This document shows positions 56,548-64,000 of a DNA stretch of 64,000 nucleotides, piece after piece. This DNA is from Sphingomonas sp. Leaf357 (lineage in GTDB: Bacteria > Pseudomonadota > Alphaproteobacteria > Sphingomonadales > Sphingomonadaceae). Made by a program: the position numbers and the translations under genes. Position 1 is the first letter of the stretch. Each line of letters starts with the position of its first letter. The notes beneath the pieces were generated by a model, which was not told where the DNA came from, did no database searches, and worked only from the letters and a program-made list of their open reading frames with translations. The stretch spans positions 372,001 to 436,000 of the forward strand of contig NZ_LMPM01000002.1 of NCBI RefSeq assembly GCF_001423845.1, in the 5' to 3' direction.

Positions 56548-57288
56548 ATGCCCGCTACCCCCGCCTGGCCGCCGCAATCCACGCCGCGTCTGTTCGTCGA
56601 GGACGAACTCGCGCCCGGCCCGCTGCGCATCGACGGCCCGCAGGCACATTACCTCGTCTCGGTGATGCGAATGAAGACGGGCGATCCGGTCAAACTGTTC
56701 GACGATGCGACCGGCGAATGGCTCGGCGTCGCCAATACGGTCGGGCGGCGCGACGTGATGCTCGACGTGACCGAGCGGCTGCGCGAGCGTGAGGCGGTAC
56801 CCGATCTGTGGCTATGCGCCGCGCCGCTCAAGAAGGGGCGGATCGACTGGATGGTCGAAAAAGCGTGCGAACTGGGGGTCGCGCGGATCGTGCCGGTGAT
56901 CACGCGCCGTGCGGTGGTCGACAAGCCAAAGACCGAGCGGCTGCGCGCGCACATGATCGAGGCGGCCGAGCAATGCGGGCGCACCGCAATCCCCGAACTG
57001 GCCGAGACGGTGAAATTGGCGGCGTTGCTGCGCGACTGGCCCGAGGGACGGACGCTGTTCTTCGCCGACGAAGCGGGCGGCGTACCGGCGTTTGCCGCGA
57101 TGCGGGCGGGCGGCGATGCGGCGGCGATCCTGATCGGGCCGGAAGGCGGCTTCGACGACGAGGAGCGGGCGGCGATCAGGGCGGTACCGGGCGCGGTCGG
57201 AATATCTCTGGGGCCACGCATCCTGCGCGCGGATACGGCGGCGGCGGCGGCGGTAAGCGTGTGGATGGCGGCGCACGGCGATTGGTGA
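56548..57288 (+). CDS. rsmE: 16S rRNA (uracil(1498)-N3)-methyltransferase
   Basis: A SPOUT methyltransferase that methylates U1498 of 16S rRNA. The 246-residue protein has the N-terminal PUA-like domain (RIDGPQAHYLVSVMRMKTGD) and the knot with LIGPEGGFDDEERAAI and SLGPRILRADTAAAAA. The start is the ATG at 56548, MPATPAWPPQSTPRLFVED; the frame opens in the repeat before it. gshA follows after 43 bp in the same direction, as in many sphingomonads. Confidence 0.95.
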   Translation: MPATPAWPPQSTPRLFVEDELAPGPLRIDGPQAHYLVSVMRMKTGDPVKLFDDATGEWLGVANTVGRRDVMLDVTERLREREAVPDLWLCAAPLKKGRIDWMVEKACELGVARIVPVITRRAVVDKPKTERLRAHMIEAAEQCGRTAIPELAETVKLAALLRDWPEGRTLFFADEAGGVPAFAAMRAGGDAAAILIGPEGGFDDEERAAIRAVPGAVGISLGPRILRADTAAAAAVSVWMAAHGDW

Positions 57289-57331
57289 GCGGCCACTAGC
57301 GCCCCACCCTGCCCGCCGCTACACGGCGGCG

Positions 57332-58705
57332 ATGACGACCAGCACTCCGCCCAAGAAGATTTCGCCGACCATCGAGTCGCGCGATCAGTTGATCGCCAGC
57401 TTCGCCCGGGGCGAAAAGCCGGCGGCGGAGTGGCGCATCGGGACCGAGCACGAAAAGTTCGTCTACGCGCTCTCCGATCACCACGCGCCGAGCTATGACG
57501 AGCCGGGCGGCATCCGCGACCTGCTGACCGCGCTGGAAGCCTATGGCTGGACGCCGGTGATCGAGGGCGGGAACGTCATCGCCTTGTCGGGTGCCGACGG
57601 ATCGGTCAGCTTGGAGCCGGCGGGGCAGTTCGAACTGTCGGGCGCGCCGCTCGAAAACCTGCACCAGACCTGCGCCGAAACCGGCCGGCATCTGGAGCAG
57701 ATTAAGGCGATCGGCGAGAAGTTCGGGATTGGGTTCCTTGGCCTCGGCATGTGGCCGGACAAGACGCGTGCGGAGCTGCCGCGCATGCCCAAGGGGCGGT
57801 ACGGCATCATGCTGCGCCACATGCCGCGCGTCGGCACGATGGGTCTCGACATGATGCTGCGCACCTGCACGATCCAGGTGAACCTCGATTACGAAACCGA
57901 AGCGGACATGGCGAAGAAGTTCCGCGTCGGCCTGGCGTTGCAGCCGCTGGCGACCGCCTTCTTCGCCAATTCGCCTTTCACCGAAGGGCGGCCGAACGGC
58001 ATGCTCAGCTATCGCAGCCATATCTGGTCTGACACCGATCCGGCACGCACCGGCATGCTGCCGTTCGTGTTCGAGCAGGGCTTCGGGTACGAGCGCTATG
58101 CCGATTACGCCCTCGATTTGCCGATGTACTTCGTCTACCGCGATGGCAAATATATCGACGCGGCGGGGCTGAGCTTCCGCGACTTCCTGAACGGCGACCT
58201 CTCCGTCCTGCCGGGCGAGAAGCCGACGCTGGACGACTGGACGGATCATCTGTCGACCGCCTTTCCCGAGGTGCGGCTGAAGACCTTCCTCGAAATGCGC
58301 GGCGCCGACGGGGGTCCCTGGAGCAGGATCTGCGCGCTTCCGGCCTTCTGGGTCGGGCTGCTGTACGATGGAGCGGCGCTGGATGCAGCGTGGGATGTCG
58401 TGAAGGACTGGACGATCGAGGAGCGCCAAGCGTTGCGCGATGCCGTGCCGAAGCTGGGGCTCGACGCGCCGATCGCCGGCGGCGGCAAGCTGCGCGACAT
58501 TGCGGGCGAGGTGCTGGACATCGCTAATGCCGGGCTAACGGCGCGGGCGCGGCTGGACGCCGGCGGCAGCAACGAGACCGGCTTCCTCGATCCGCTGCGC
58601 GAGGTGGTGCGGAGCGGCAAGGTGCCGGCGCAGGTACTGCTGGACAAGTATCACGGCGTATGGGGCGGTGACGTCTCAAAGGTTTATGACGAACTGACGT
58701 TTTGA
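57332..58705 (+). CDS. gshA: Glutamate-cysteine ligase, plant/alphaproteobacterial type
   Basis: The first enzyme of glutathione synthesis, joining glutamate and cysteine with ATP. The 457-residue protein is of the GshA class found in plants and alphaproteobacteria, not the E. coli type: WRIGTEHEKFVYAL, SLEPAGQFELSGAP, MPRVGTMGLDMMLRTCTIQVNLDY and FPEVRLKTFLEMRGADGG are diagnostic. The length is typical. rsmE lies just upstream. Confidence 0.96.
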   Translation: MTTSTPPKKISPTIESRDQLIASFARGEKPAAEWRIGTEHEKFVYALSDHHAPSYDEPGGIRDLLTALEAYGWTPVIEGGNVIALSGADGSVSLEPAGQFELSGAPLENLHQTCAETGRHLEQIKAIGEKFGIGFLGLGMWPDKTRAELPRMPKGRYGIMLRHMPRVGTMGLDMMLRTCTIQVNLDYETEADMAKKFRVGLALQPLATAFFANSPFTEGRPNGMLSYRSHIWSDTDPARTGMLPFVFEQGFGYERYADYALDLPMYFVYRDGKYIDAAGLSFRDFLNGDLSVLPGEKPTLDDWTDHLSTAFPEVRLKTFLEMRGADGGPWSRICALPAFWVGLLYDGAALDAAWDVVKDWTIEERQALRDAVPKLGLDAPIAGGGKLRDIAGEVLDIANAGLTARARLDAGGSNETGFLDPLREVVRSGKVPAQVLLDKYHGVWGGDVSKVYDELTF

Positions 58706-58747
58706 TCGCCTTAAGCCCCCCCCTTCAGGGGAGTGGCTAAGTCCGTT

Positions 58748-60037
58748 TCAGGCGTTCCGCCCCATAACCCACCCGAAAAACCGCGGCACGAGCCCGTTGC
58801 GCGCCATCCACGCGCTATATTCGCGGTACGCCGGGTCCAGCCCGAGATGCATCTCCTCGGTCCGCGCGCGCCAGTAATAGATGCCGGCGACCAGCCCCAT
58901 AAGAATCGTCGCGCGCGCGGCGTCGGTGAGGGAGCCGGTGGTCAGGAAGGGGATAGTCGAGGTGAGCCAGAACAGATTCTTCGAGAGATAGGCGGGATGC
59001 TTCGAGAAAGCGTACGGCCCGTGCGTCAGGATGCCGCGATTGGTGAGGTTCGAGAAGCGGAAGCCGAACGCCATCGTCGCCCAGGCATAGATCGCGGTCA
59101 GCCCCACCAGCACCACGCCGAAGATCGACAGGATCACCGGATGCCCGGCAAACCAGTACGACCATTCCGACGTGCCGGGATGATAATCGAACGGCCCGCC
59201 CGGCCCCATCAGGATGAACGGCGGGTAGCAGATCAACGCCGCCATCCAGCCCGCCGCATACGGCGTGGCGGTGCGGATGTGCGAATCGAGCGGTTTGAGC
59301 GCGAGGATATACCCGGCGGTCGCGAAGGCGACGTCGATCATGAACATGAAGGTGATCAGCCAATTGGCGAGCGCGACCGGATCGCTCAGCACCCGGCTGG
59401 TGTCGCCGCGGATGAATTCGCCGAAGCCGGGCGGCACGATCGCCAGCATGAACGCGGTGAAGAATGCCTTCACCCCCCAACTGCGCAGATGATTGTGGAT
59501 CGCGTGCCTGTCGGTCGGTTCGTCGAGGCCCATCAGCCACGCGCCGAACGCCCAGCATCCGTCCTTGGGCGCGATCGCGCGGCGGTCCAGCCACAGGATA
59601 TAGGGGATCGATCCGACGAACAGCACGGGCGCGACGGTTTCGAAGCACCACATCGAGAATTGGAAGTTCCCCTCCCAATAGAAGCGGCCGGTGGCGTAGA
59701 TGAGCGCGATCGCCGCCCAGGTCGCCCACAGGCCGGCGAGCTTGGTGAGACTGATATCGATCGTCTCGCGCCACGGTCTGGCGTGATCCCAGTCGAAGCC
59801 GGTCGAAGGATTGCGGTGGACCTTGTCGATCAACACCGACCACAGCATCATCGGTACGCCGCACGCCGCAACGTTGAGCAAGGCCGCATAAGGCCCGTCC
59901 ATCTGGAAATAGCGCGCGATCGCGACCCAGATCAGCAGTCCCGCCAGACCGGCCACCCCGCAACCGGTGCTGACCGCGGAGACGGGACGCGGATCGACGG
60001 AGCGGGCGGCACGCGCAAGGGCGGTATCGTGAAACAT
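58748..60037 (-). CDS. Isoprenylcysteine carboxyl methyltransferase-like membrane protein
   Basis: A 429-residue protein with about ten hydrophobic segments. The C-terminal part matches the ICMT/phospholipid methyltransferase fold: LTNRGILTHGPYAFSKHPAYLSKNLFWL and ARTEEMHLGLDPAYREYSAWM, which bind S-adenosylmethionine. The long N-terminal membrane region is not part of that family and has no recognised function. It is convergent with gshA; a short CCCCTTCAGGGGAG palindrome lies between them. The substrate is unknown. Confidence 0.85.
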   Translation of the reverse strand: MFHDTALARAARSVDPRPVSAVSTGCGVAGLAGLLIWVAIARYFQMDGPYAALLNVAACGVPMMLWSVLIDKVHRNPSTGFDWDHARPWRETIDISLTKLAGLWATWAAIALIYATGRFYWEGNFQFSMWCFETVAPVLFVGSIPYILWLDRRAIAPKDGCWAFGAWLMGLDEPTDRHAIHNHLRSWGVKAFFTAFMLAIVPPGFGEFIRGDTSRVLSDPVALANWLITFMFMIDVAFATAGYILALKPLDSHIRTATPYAAGWMAALICYPPFILMGPGGPFDYHPGTSEWSYWFAGHPVILSIFGVVLVGLTAIYAWATMAFGFRFSNLTNRGILTHGPYAFSKHPAYLSKNLFWLTSTIPFLTTGSLTDAARATILMGLVAGIYYWRARTEEMHLGLDPAYREYSAWMARNGLVPRFFGWVMGRNA

Positions 60038-60200
60038 GCCCGCCGCTCTAGCGCGACAATGGTAAGCAAGCCGTGAAGGATGATCGGTGCCTCGCCGCTA
60101 CAGGACCGCGGGAAGGGTTAGCCGCCAATTTACGAGTGCAGAAAACGCAATCGCGAAGGACCATTACGCACTTGCACCAAATCATGCTGCGCTGCACAAA

Positions 60201-60275
60201 GGGGGTGCCTTTCAGGCATCCTCTCCTAAAACTTTCATGGGCTGGCCTTTTAAAGGGCTGGCCCCTTTTTTTTGC
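60201..60275 (+). ncRNA. Candidate small RNA with CU-rich loop and terminator
   Basis: An 8-bp hairpin (60203-60210 with 60214-60221, one G-U pair, UUC loop) is followed by CTCTCCT, which could pair with Shine-Dalgarno sequences. A rho-independent terminator AAAGGG/CCCTTT (60252-60268) with eight Ts follows. There is no open frame with coding character here. A weak promoter (TTGCAC ... CACAAA) lies just upstream. The stem-loop, single-stranded CU motif and terminator is the usual layout of Hfq-dependent sRNAs. Confidence 0.45.
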
Positions 60276-60379
60276 CTGCGATTTCGGTTAGGCCTCGGGC
60301 TCTGTCGTCACGCCGAACAATAAAACAATGTTCGTGGAGTGGAGCCAGCCGGTGAGACCGGCACCGGCGCGATTGCAGT

Positions 60380-60416
60380 GTGGGGGATCGAGCTTGCCCT
60401 GGGCGCTCTCCCCCAC
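60380..60416. other. Long hairpin in the gap before the tRNA genes
   Basis: GTGGGGGA (60380-60387) and TCCCCCAC (60409-60416) enclose a second stem, GAGC...GCCC with GGGC GCTC. Two smaller hairpins lie 5' of it (CGAACA/TGTTCG at about 60314-60335 and CCGG-type pairs near 60350). The region 60290-60458 has no open frame of coding quality and may be a structured RNA. No known RNA family was recognised. Confidence 0.3.
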
Positions 60417-60461
60417 GTTTCGTCACCGTTACCTGAGCGATTGCCTGATCGGCCTATCAAT

Positions 60462-60571
60462 CCCGTCATCCTGAACTCGTTTCAGGATCCAGGCGCGGTC
60501 GCCTGCCTCACGAATACCGTCTTTTTGGCCGTTGGCCGCGCATGGATCCTGAAACGAGTTCAGGATGACGG
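60462..60571. repeat. Palindromic repeat, family A, copy 3
   Basis: Ends CGTCATCCTGAACTCGTTTC and GGATCCTGAAACGAGTTCAG, with the same CAGGCGCGG core as the copies at 12072 and 16625. It lies just 3' of tRNA-Gly. Confidence 0.85.
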
Positions 60572-60588
60572 TTATTCTGAACGGAGGA

Positions 60589-60662
60589 TGGAGCGGGTAA
60601 CGGGAATCGAACCCGTGTATTCAGCTTGGAAGGCTGCTGCACTACCATTGTGCTATACCCGC
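60589..60662 (-). tRNA. tRNA-Gly(TCC)
   Basis: On the minus strand: the acceptor stem GCGGGTA pairs with TACCCGC, the anticodon loop is TTCCAAG (anticodon TCC), the T arm contains GGTTCGATTC, and the discriminator T followed by CCA is encoded. U at the discriminator position fits glycine. It follows tRNA-Tyr by 92 bp in the direction of transcription, an order also seen in other bacteria (tyr-gly). Confidence 0.97.
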
Positions 60663-60754
60663 GCTGTGAATCCGAGTGCCACGAACGCGGCCTTGCGGTC
60701 AACATCGCGCTGTCCGTGTCGGCACGGACATCTGCCGAATGCTCCGGCGGGATA

Positions 60755-60841
60755 TGGTGGACAGGGTAGGGTTCGAACCTACGTAGGAGAAACTCCGGCA
60801 GATTTACAGTCTGCTGCCTTTAACCACTCGGCCACCTGTCC
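60755..60841 (-). tRNA. tRNA-Tyr(GTA)
   Basis: On the minus strand: acceptor stem GGACAGG with CCTGTCC, D arm GGCCGAGTGGTTAAAGGC, anticodon stem and loop with GTA (ACTGTAAATC), a long class-II variable arm, T arm GGTTCGAACC and an encoded CCA. 87 nt in total. The class II variable arm confirms Tyr among the candidates. Confidence 0.98.
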
Positions 60842-60990
60842 AGGTGTCGCCCGAAAAGCGAGGCGGTCCCCTGCCAAGCCGGGAGGCCCCTGTCAACGTC
60901 CGTTCGACGCCAAGTGTGAAAGCTTGCCTCGCGCGCCGCCCCCGAATAGCGTGCGCAACATTCTTGCTTTCGTTCGAACAGGTGATTTCC

Positions 60991-62601
60991 ATGCGCTCGA
61001 ATCTTCTCGCCGCCGTCGCGATCGTCGCCCTCGCCTCGCCCGCCTTCGCGCAGAGCGTGGATCGCAGTCAGGCGACCCGCATCATCGATGAGGGCACGTC
61101 GCACAGCGAAGTGATGGTGACGGCGCAGCATCTGGCCGACGTGATCGGCCCGCGCCTGACCAATTCGCCATCGATGCGCGTGGCGGAGGGCTGGACACAG
61201 GAACAGTTCGCGAAATGGGGGCTGAAGAACGTCCATAAGGAAGGGTTCGAATTCGGTCGTGGCTGGTCGATCGTGTCGTCCAGCGTGAAGATGGTCGCGC
61301 CGCGCCCGATCCAACTCGTCGCGATCCCGATCGCCTGGTCACCCTCCACCAACGGCACGATCAGCGCACCGGTGATCGTCGCGCCGATCCGCCGCGAGCG
61401 CGATTTCGACAAATATCGCGGGCAATTGAAGGGCAGGATCGTGATGATCACGCTGCCCAACAGCGGCAGCGAGCCGAAGGAGGCACCGTTCCAGCGCCTC
61501 ACCGCGGAGGACATCTCGAAGCTCGACCAATACAAGCAACCGACCTACGACCCGGTCGCGATCGACCGCCGCCTGAAGCGCGTGGATTATGCCAAGAAGC
61601 TCGACGCGTTCCTGAAGAGCGAGGGCGCGGTCGCCTATGCGACGATGGCGTATCGCGACGGCCGACTGGTGAGCGGCGAGGGCTCGCTGTTCGGCGTCGG
61701 CGATACCGCCACGGTGCCGGGCGTGCAGATCGCGGCGGAGGATTACCGCAGGCTGGCGCGGCTCGCCAAGGTCGGCCCGGCGCCGGTGATCGAGATCAGC
61801 AGCGACGTGCGGTTCGACGACAGCGACAGCAAGGCCTACAACATCATCGCCGAAATCCCCGGCACCGATCCCAAAGCAGGCTATGTGATGGCCGGCGCGC
61901 ATCTCGATTCGTGGGTCGCCGGCGACGGCGCGGCGGACAACGGCGCGGGCACCGCGATGATCATGGAGGCGGCGCGCATCCTGTCCGCCACCGGCATCCG
62001 CCCGAAGCGTACGATCCGGTTCGCCTTGTGGGTCGGCGAGGAACAGGGGCTGCTCGGCAGCCTCGCATACATCAACGCACATCTGGCGACGCGCGGACTG
62101 CCGAACGATCCGCCGCAGCCGGGCGGCAAATGGTATTCGAACTGGGCGAACCGCTGGCCGGTGAATCCCAAGCCGGGTTACGGCGACCTGGCGGCGTATT
62201 TCAACCTCGACAACGGGTCGGGCAAGGTGCGCGGCATCTATGTCGAGAACAATCCCGCCGTCGTGCCGATCTTCCGCGAATGGCTCGCCCCCTTCGGCCC
62301 GATGGGCGCGAAGGACGTGGTGATCCAGAAGACCGGCGGCACCGATCACGTCTATATGCAGGCGATCGGCCTGTCCGGATTCCAGTTCATCCAGGATCCG
62401 CTGGATTACGACACGCGCGTGCACCATTCGAGCATCGATACGTTCGACCATCTGAAGGGCGACGACCTGCGCCAGGGGTCGATCGTCCTGGCCTCGTTCC
62501 TCGCCAACGCCGCCAATGCCGAGAAGGCGCTGCCCCGCCCGCCGCTGCCGACAAAGCCGGTGGTGACCGATCCGTTCGCGTATAGCGACGACGAGGATTG
62601 A
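60991..62601 (+). CDS. Exported M28 family aminopeptidase
   Basis: A 536-residue zinc peptidase with signal peptide (MRSNLLAAVAIVALASPAFA) after AGGTGA. It contains a PA-like insert, then the M28 catalytic domain: GAHLDSWVAGDGAADNGAG (first His and Asp ligands), GEEQGLLGS (general base Glu and metal Glu), FNLDNGSG, and the C-terminal histidine near YDTRVHHSSID. It is probably periplasmic. Upstream frames that extend to 60844 lie in the tRNA-Tyr leader and are not coding. Confidence 0.93.
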   Translation: MRSNLLAAVAIVALASPAFAQSVDRSQATRIIDEGTSHSEVMVTAQHLADVIGPRLTNSPSMRVAEGWTQEQFAKWGLKNVHKEGFEFGRGWSIVSSSVKMVAPRPIQLVAIPIAWSPSTNGTISAPVIVAPIRRERDFDKYRGQLKGRIVMITLPNSGSEPKEAPFQRLTAEDISKLDQYKQPTYDPVAIDRRLKRVDYAKKLDAFLKSEGAVAYATMAYRDGRLVSGEGSLFGVGDTATVPGVQIAAEDYRRLARLAKVGPAPVIEISSDVRFDDSDSKAYNIIAEIPGTDPKAGYVMAGAHLDSWVAGDGAADNGAGTAMIMEAARILSATGIRPKRTIRFALWVGEEQGLLGSLAYINAHLATRGLPNDPPQPGGKWYSNWANRWPVNPKPGYGDLAAYFNLDNGSGKVRGIYVENNPAVVPIFREWLAPFGPMGAKDVVIQKTGGTDHVYMQAIGLSGFQFIQDPLDYDTRVHHSSIDTFDHLKGDDLRQGSIVLASFLANAANAEKALPRPPLPTKPVVTDPFAYSDDED

Positions 62602-62616
62602 GGTATTACGCCCACC

Positions 62617-62703
62617 CCGTTCGCCCTGAGCTTGTCGAAGGGCCGTTCTTCTTGTCTAGCGTCGGAAAGAAGAACGGTGCTTCGACAAGCTCAGCACGAA
62701 CGG
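62617..62703. repeat. Palindromic repeat, family B, copy 5
   Basis: Ends CCGTTCGCCCTGAGCTTGTC and CTTCGACAAGCTCAGCACGA, inverted. It fills most of the gap between the M28 peptidase gene and rlmB. Confidence 0.85.
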
Positions 62704-62752
62704 AATTGGGTCAGATTTTCCAAATGACTGATATTGACGGAGGCGCGCTTTA

Positions 62753-63502
62753 ATGGCCCGCAAAGGACATCGCCCATCCCAGGCCGCCGGCGGTCGCCCG
62801 CGCTTCTGGGGTCGCCATGCGGTGATCGCCGCTCTGGCGAACCCGGAGCGCGTGGTGCGCAAGATCTGGGCGACGCGCGAGGCGATGGCCGCGCTGGATA
62901 TTCCGCCGGTCGTGCCGATCGTGTTCGCCGACGTCGCCGATCTCGGCCGCATGGTGCCGGGCGACGCGCCGCATCAGGGGCTGGTGGCGGAAGTCGATCC
63001 GCTGGAAGATATCTGGCTCGGCGACCTGTTGCAGCAGGGCGCGGACGACAATCGGCCGTTGCTGGTGCTGGATCAGGTGACGGACCCGCACAATGTCGGC
63101 GCGATCCTGCGCTCGGCCGCGGCCTTCGACGCGCTCGGCATCATCACGCCGGATCGCCACGCCCCGCCCGAATCGGGCACGATCGCGCGCTCGGCCTCGG
63201 GCGCGCTGGAGGTCGTGCCTTGGGTCCGCGTGGTCAATCTCGCCCGCGCCCTGGATGAGATCGCCGAAGCCGGATATTGGCGCGTCGGCCTGGCCGGCGA
63301 GGCGACGCAAACCCTGGACAAGGCGATCGGCCAGCAGGCGCGCATCGCCCTGGTGCTGGGGGCCGAAGGCGAAGGCATGCGCCACAACACCGCACAGCAT
63401 TGCGACGAACTCGCCAAACTGCCGATCTCGCACAAGGTGGAGAGTCTGAACGTGTCGAACGCCGCGGCGATCGCGCTATATGCGGTGACGACGCGGGTTT
63501 AG
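62753..63502 (+). CDS. rlmB: 23S rRNA (guanosine(2251)-2'-O)-methyltransferase, SpoU family
   Basis: A SPOUT (SpoU) methyltransferase of the RlmB/TrmH type, 249 residues. Motif 1 is LDQVTDPHNVGAILRSAAAF, motif 2 is LVLGAEGEGM, and motif 3 is VESLNVSNAAAIALYAV. The N-terminal substrate domain has GRHAVIAALANPERVVRKIW. RlmB modifies G2251 of 23S rRNA; other SpoU relatives act on tRNA, so the exact target is an inference. The repeat element lies just before it. Confidence 0.92.
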   Translation: MARKGHRPSQAAGGRPRFWGRHAVIAALANPERVVRKIWATREAMAALDIPPVVPIVFADVADLGRMVPGDAPHQGLVAEVDPLEDIWLGDLLQQGADDNRPLLVLDQVTDPHNVGAILRSAAAFDALGIITPDRHAPPESGTIARSASGALEVVPWVRVVNLARALDEIAEAGYWRVGLAGEATQTLDKAIGQQARIALVLGAEGEGMRHNTAQHCDELAKLPISHKVESLNVSNAAAIALYAVTTRV

Positions 63503-63545
63503 GATCTGATGACTTCGGCTTGAACGGCGGCGGCTGTCCTGGATT

Positions 63546-63638
63546 GTCATTCCCGCGAAGGCGGGAACCCGTAATCACTGCGCTTCATGAGACCCACTCG
63601 GTTCAGCCCGTATGGATTCCCGCCTTCGCGGGAATGAC
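63546..63638. repeat. Palindromic repeat, family D, copy 2
   Basis: Ends GTCATTCCCGCGAAGGCGGG and CCCGCCTTCGCGGGAATGAC, a nearly perfect inverted repeat separated by about 50 bp. The other family-D copy is in bioB (24051-24147). It lies in the convergent gap between rlmB and the ferredoxin gene. Confidence 0.85.
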
Positions 63639-63698
63639 GGAAGATGTGGTTCGCCCCCATGTCATCAGGCTCTGAAGTGGTGACGCTATAATGCCGAG

Positions 63699-63788
63699 CC
63701 CGTTCGTGCTGCGCCTGTCGAAGCACCGTATTTCTGATCGCTACAGCGGAAAGAAGTACGGCCCTTCGACAAGCTCAGGGCGAACGGG
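63699..63788. repeat. Palindromic repeat, family B, copy 6
   Basis: Ends CCGTTCGTGCTGCGCCTGTC and CCCTTCGACAAGCTCAGGGC, inverted; the left end has diverged. Together with the family-D copy at 63546 it takes up most of the 303-bp gap between rlmB and the ferredoxin gene; nothing else was recognised there. Confidence 0.8.
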
Positions 63789-63805
63789 GAAAGATACGCC
63801 CTAGA

Positions 63806-64000
63806 TCAATCCTCGGCCGCAATCCTGACCTTCAGACCATCCAGCGCATCGGTCAGTTCAACCTGGCACGACAGCCGCGAATTCTCGTCACGCTCGCTCG
63901 ACGAATCGAGCAGGTCGTTTTCGTCTTCGCTCATCTTGGGCAGTTTGGAGGCAAATTCCGGGTCGACATGCACGTGGCACGTGGCGCAGGAGCAGCAGCC
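63806..64000 (-). CDS. [2Fe-2S] ferredoxin, ISC/adrenodoxin type (partial)
   Basis: The C-terminal 64 residues of a ferredoxin; the start lies beyond the right edge. The visible cluster ligands are in [12 protein letters not shown] (the last part of C-x5-C-x2-C) and the final cysteine in SRLSCQVEL, with the typical [10 protein letters not shown] acidic helix between. The end KVRIAAED is normal. This type serves Fe-S cluster assembly or a cytochrome P450. The first ligand is cut off. Confidence 0.92.
   Translation of the reverse strand, partial: GCCSCATCHVHVDPEFASKLPKMSEDENDLLDSSSERDENSRLSCQVELTDALDGLKVRIAAED

Noticed and set aside
60290..60458. 6S RNA gene
   Set aside because: The size and the presence of stems fit loosely, but the typical long closing helix with a central bubble could not be drawn with confidence and the gene neighbours are not the usual ones.
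61339..62451. Open frame antisense to the M28 peptidase gene
   Set aside because: The plus-strand protein has complete metal-binding motifs and a signal peptide; the antisense product is rich in Arg, His and Asp without pattern.

Overview
The window is a high-GC alphaproteobacterial chromosome segment that most resembles Sphingomonas or a close sphingomonad. The indications are two large TonB-dependent receptors, a NodT-type outer-membrane factor, a plant/alphaproteobacterial-type glutamate-cysteine ligase, a petABC operon with a separate cytochrome c1, a ScfR/PccR-type regulator beside pccB, and many short palindromic repeats of the kind scattered through sphingomonad genomes. There is no rRNA, no CRISPR array, no prophage, no insertion sequence and no replication origin. 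The assignment rests on protein and layout recognition only; no database was searched.

Layout. 1-4.2 kb: petA-petB-petC (bc1 complex, minus strand), trmL, and a diheme cytochrome c lipoprotein. 4.2-15.2 kb: housekeeping genes (hemF, a GNAT acetyltransferase, two tandem membrane proteins, lipB, prmA, phhA, a lipase-like hydrolase, glpQ, an xdhC-mocA pair) and small exported proteins. 15.4-20.4 kb: a four-gene MacAB-type tripartite exporter (outer-membrane factor, adaptor, ATPase, permease). 20.5-32.2 kb: a propionyl-CoA to succinyl-CoA block on the minus strand (pccB, two small proteins, an exported protein, mce, an enoyl-CoA hydratase, mcm, an LprI-like gene, bioB, a second LprI-like gene, pccA). 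The divergent pccR regulator lies next to pccB, followed by a ParDE toxin-antitoxin pair. 32.9-39.2 kb: an M13 peptidase and a probable copper-uptake cluster (DUF2946, TonB receptor, PepSY protein). 39.3-49.7 kb: a LytS/LytTR two-component pair, an isocitrate-lyase-superfamily enzyme, small proteins, an EVE protein, an Fe-S photolyase/cryptochrome, typA and a second TonB receptor. 49.8-64 kb: a TelA/XpaC-like pair, a 50-residue Cys-rich microprotein, cysQ, pmbA, ubiA, an EF-hand protein, rsmE, gshA, an ICMT-like membrane protein, tRNA-Tyr and tRNA-Gly, an M28 peptidase, rlmB and the end of a [2Fe-2S] ferredoxin gene.

How the genes work together. The most coherent unit is the propionyl-CoA regulon: carboxylase (pccA, pccB), epimerase (mce), B12 mutase (mcm) and the enzyme that makes the carboxylase's biotin cofactor (bioB). 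Most junctions are tightly coupled (ATGA, GTGA or TGATG). In the pccB/pccR divergent region there is a cluster of TTGCGAA/TGCAAAT-like sites close to the published PccR motif. PccR itself seems to start at an ATC codon.

The most unusual signal is repeat elements inside genes. A 126-bp palindromic element sits in frame in pccA and adds 42 residues. An unrelated ~97-bp palindromic element sits in frame at the 5' end of bioB. At least five families of short palindromes lie between genes; related hairpins hold the hemF ribosome binding site and precede the pccR start. A candidate Hfq-type small RNA with an exposed CU-rich anti-Shine-Dalgarno stretch and a strong terminator lies at about 60.20-60.28 kb.
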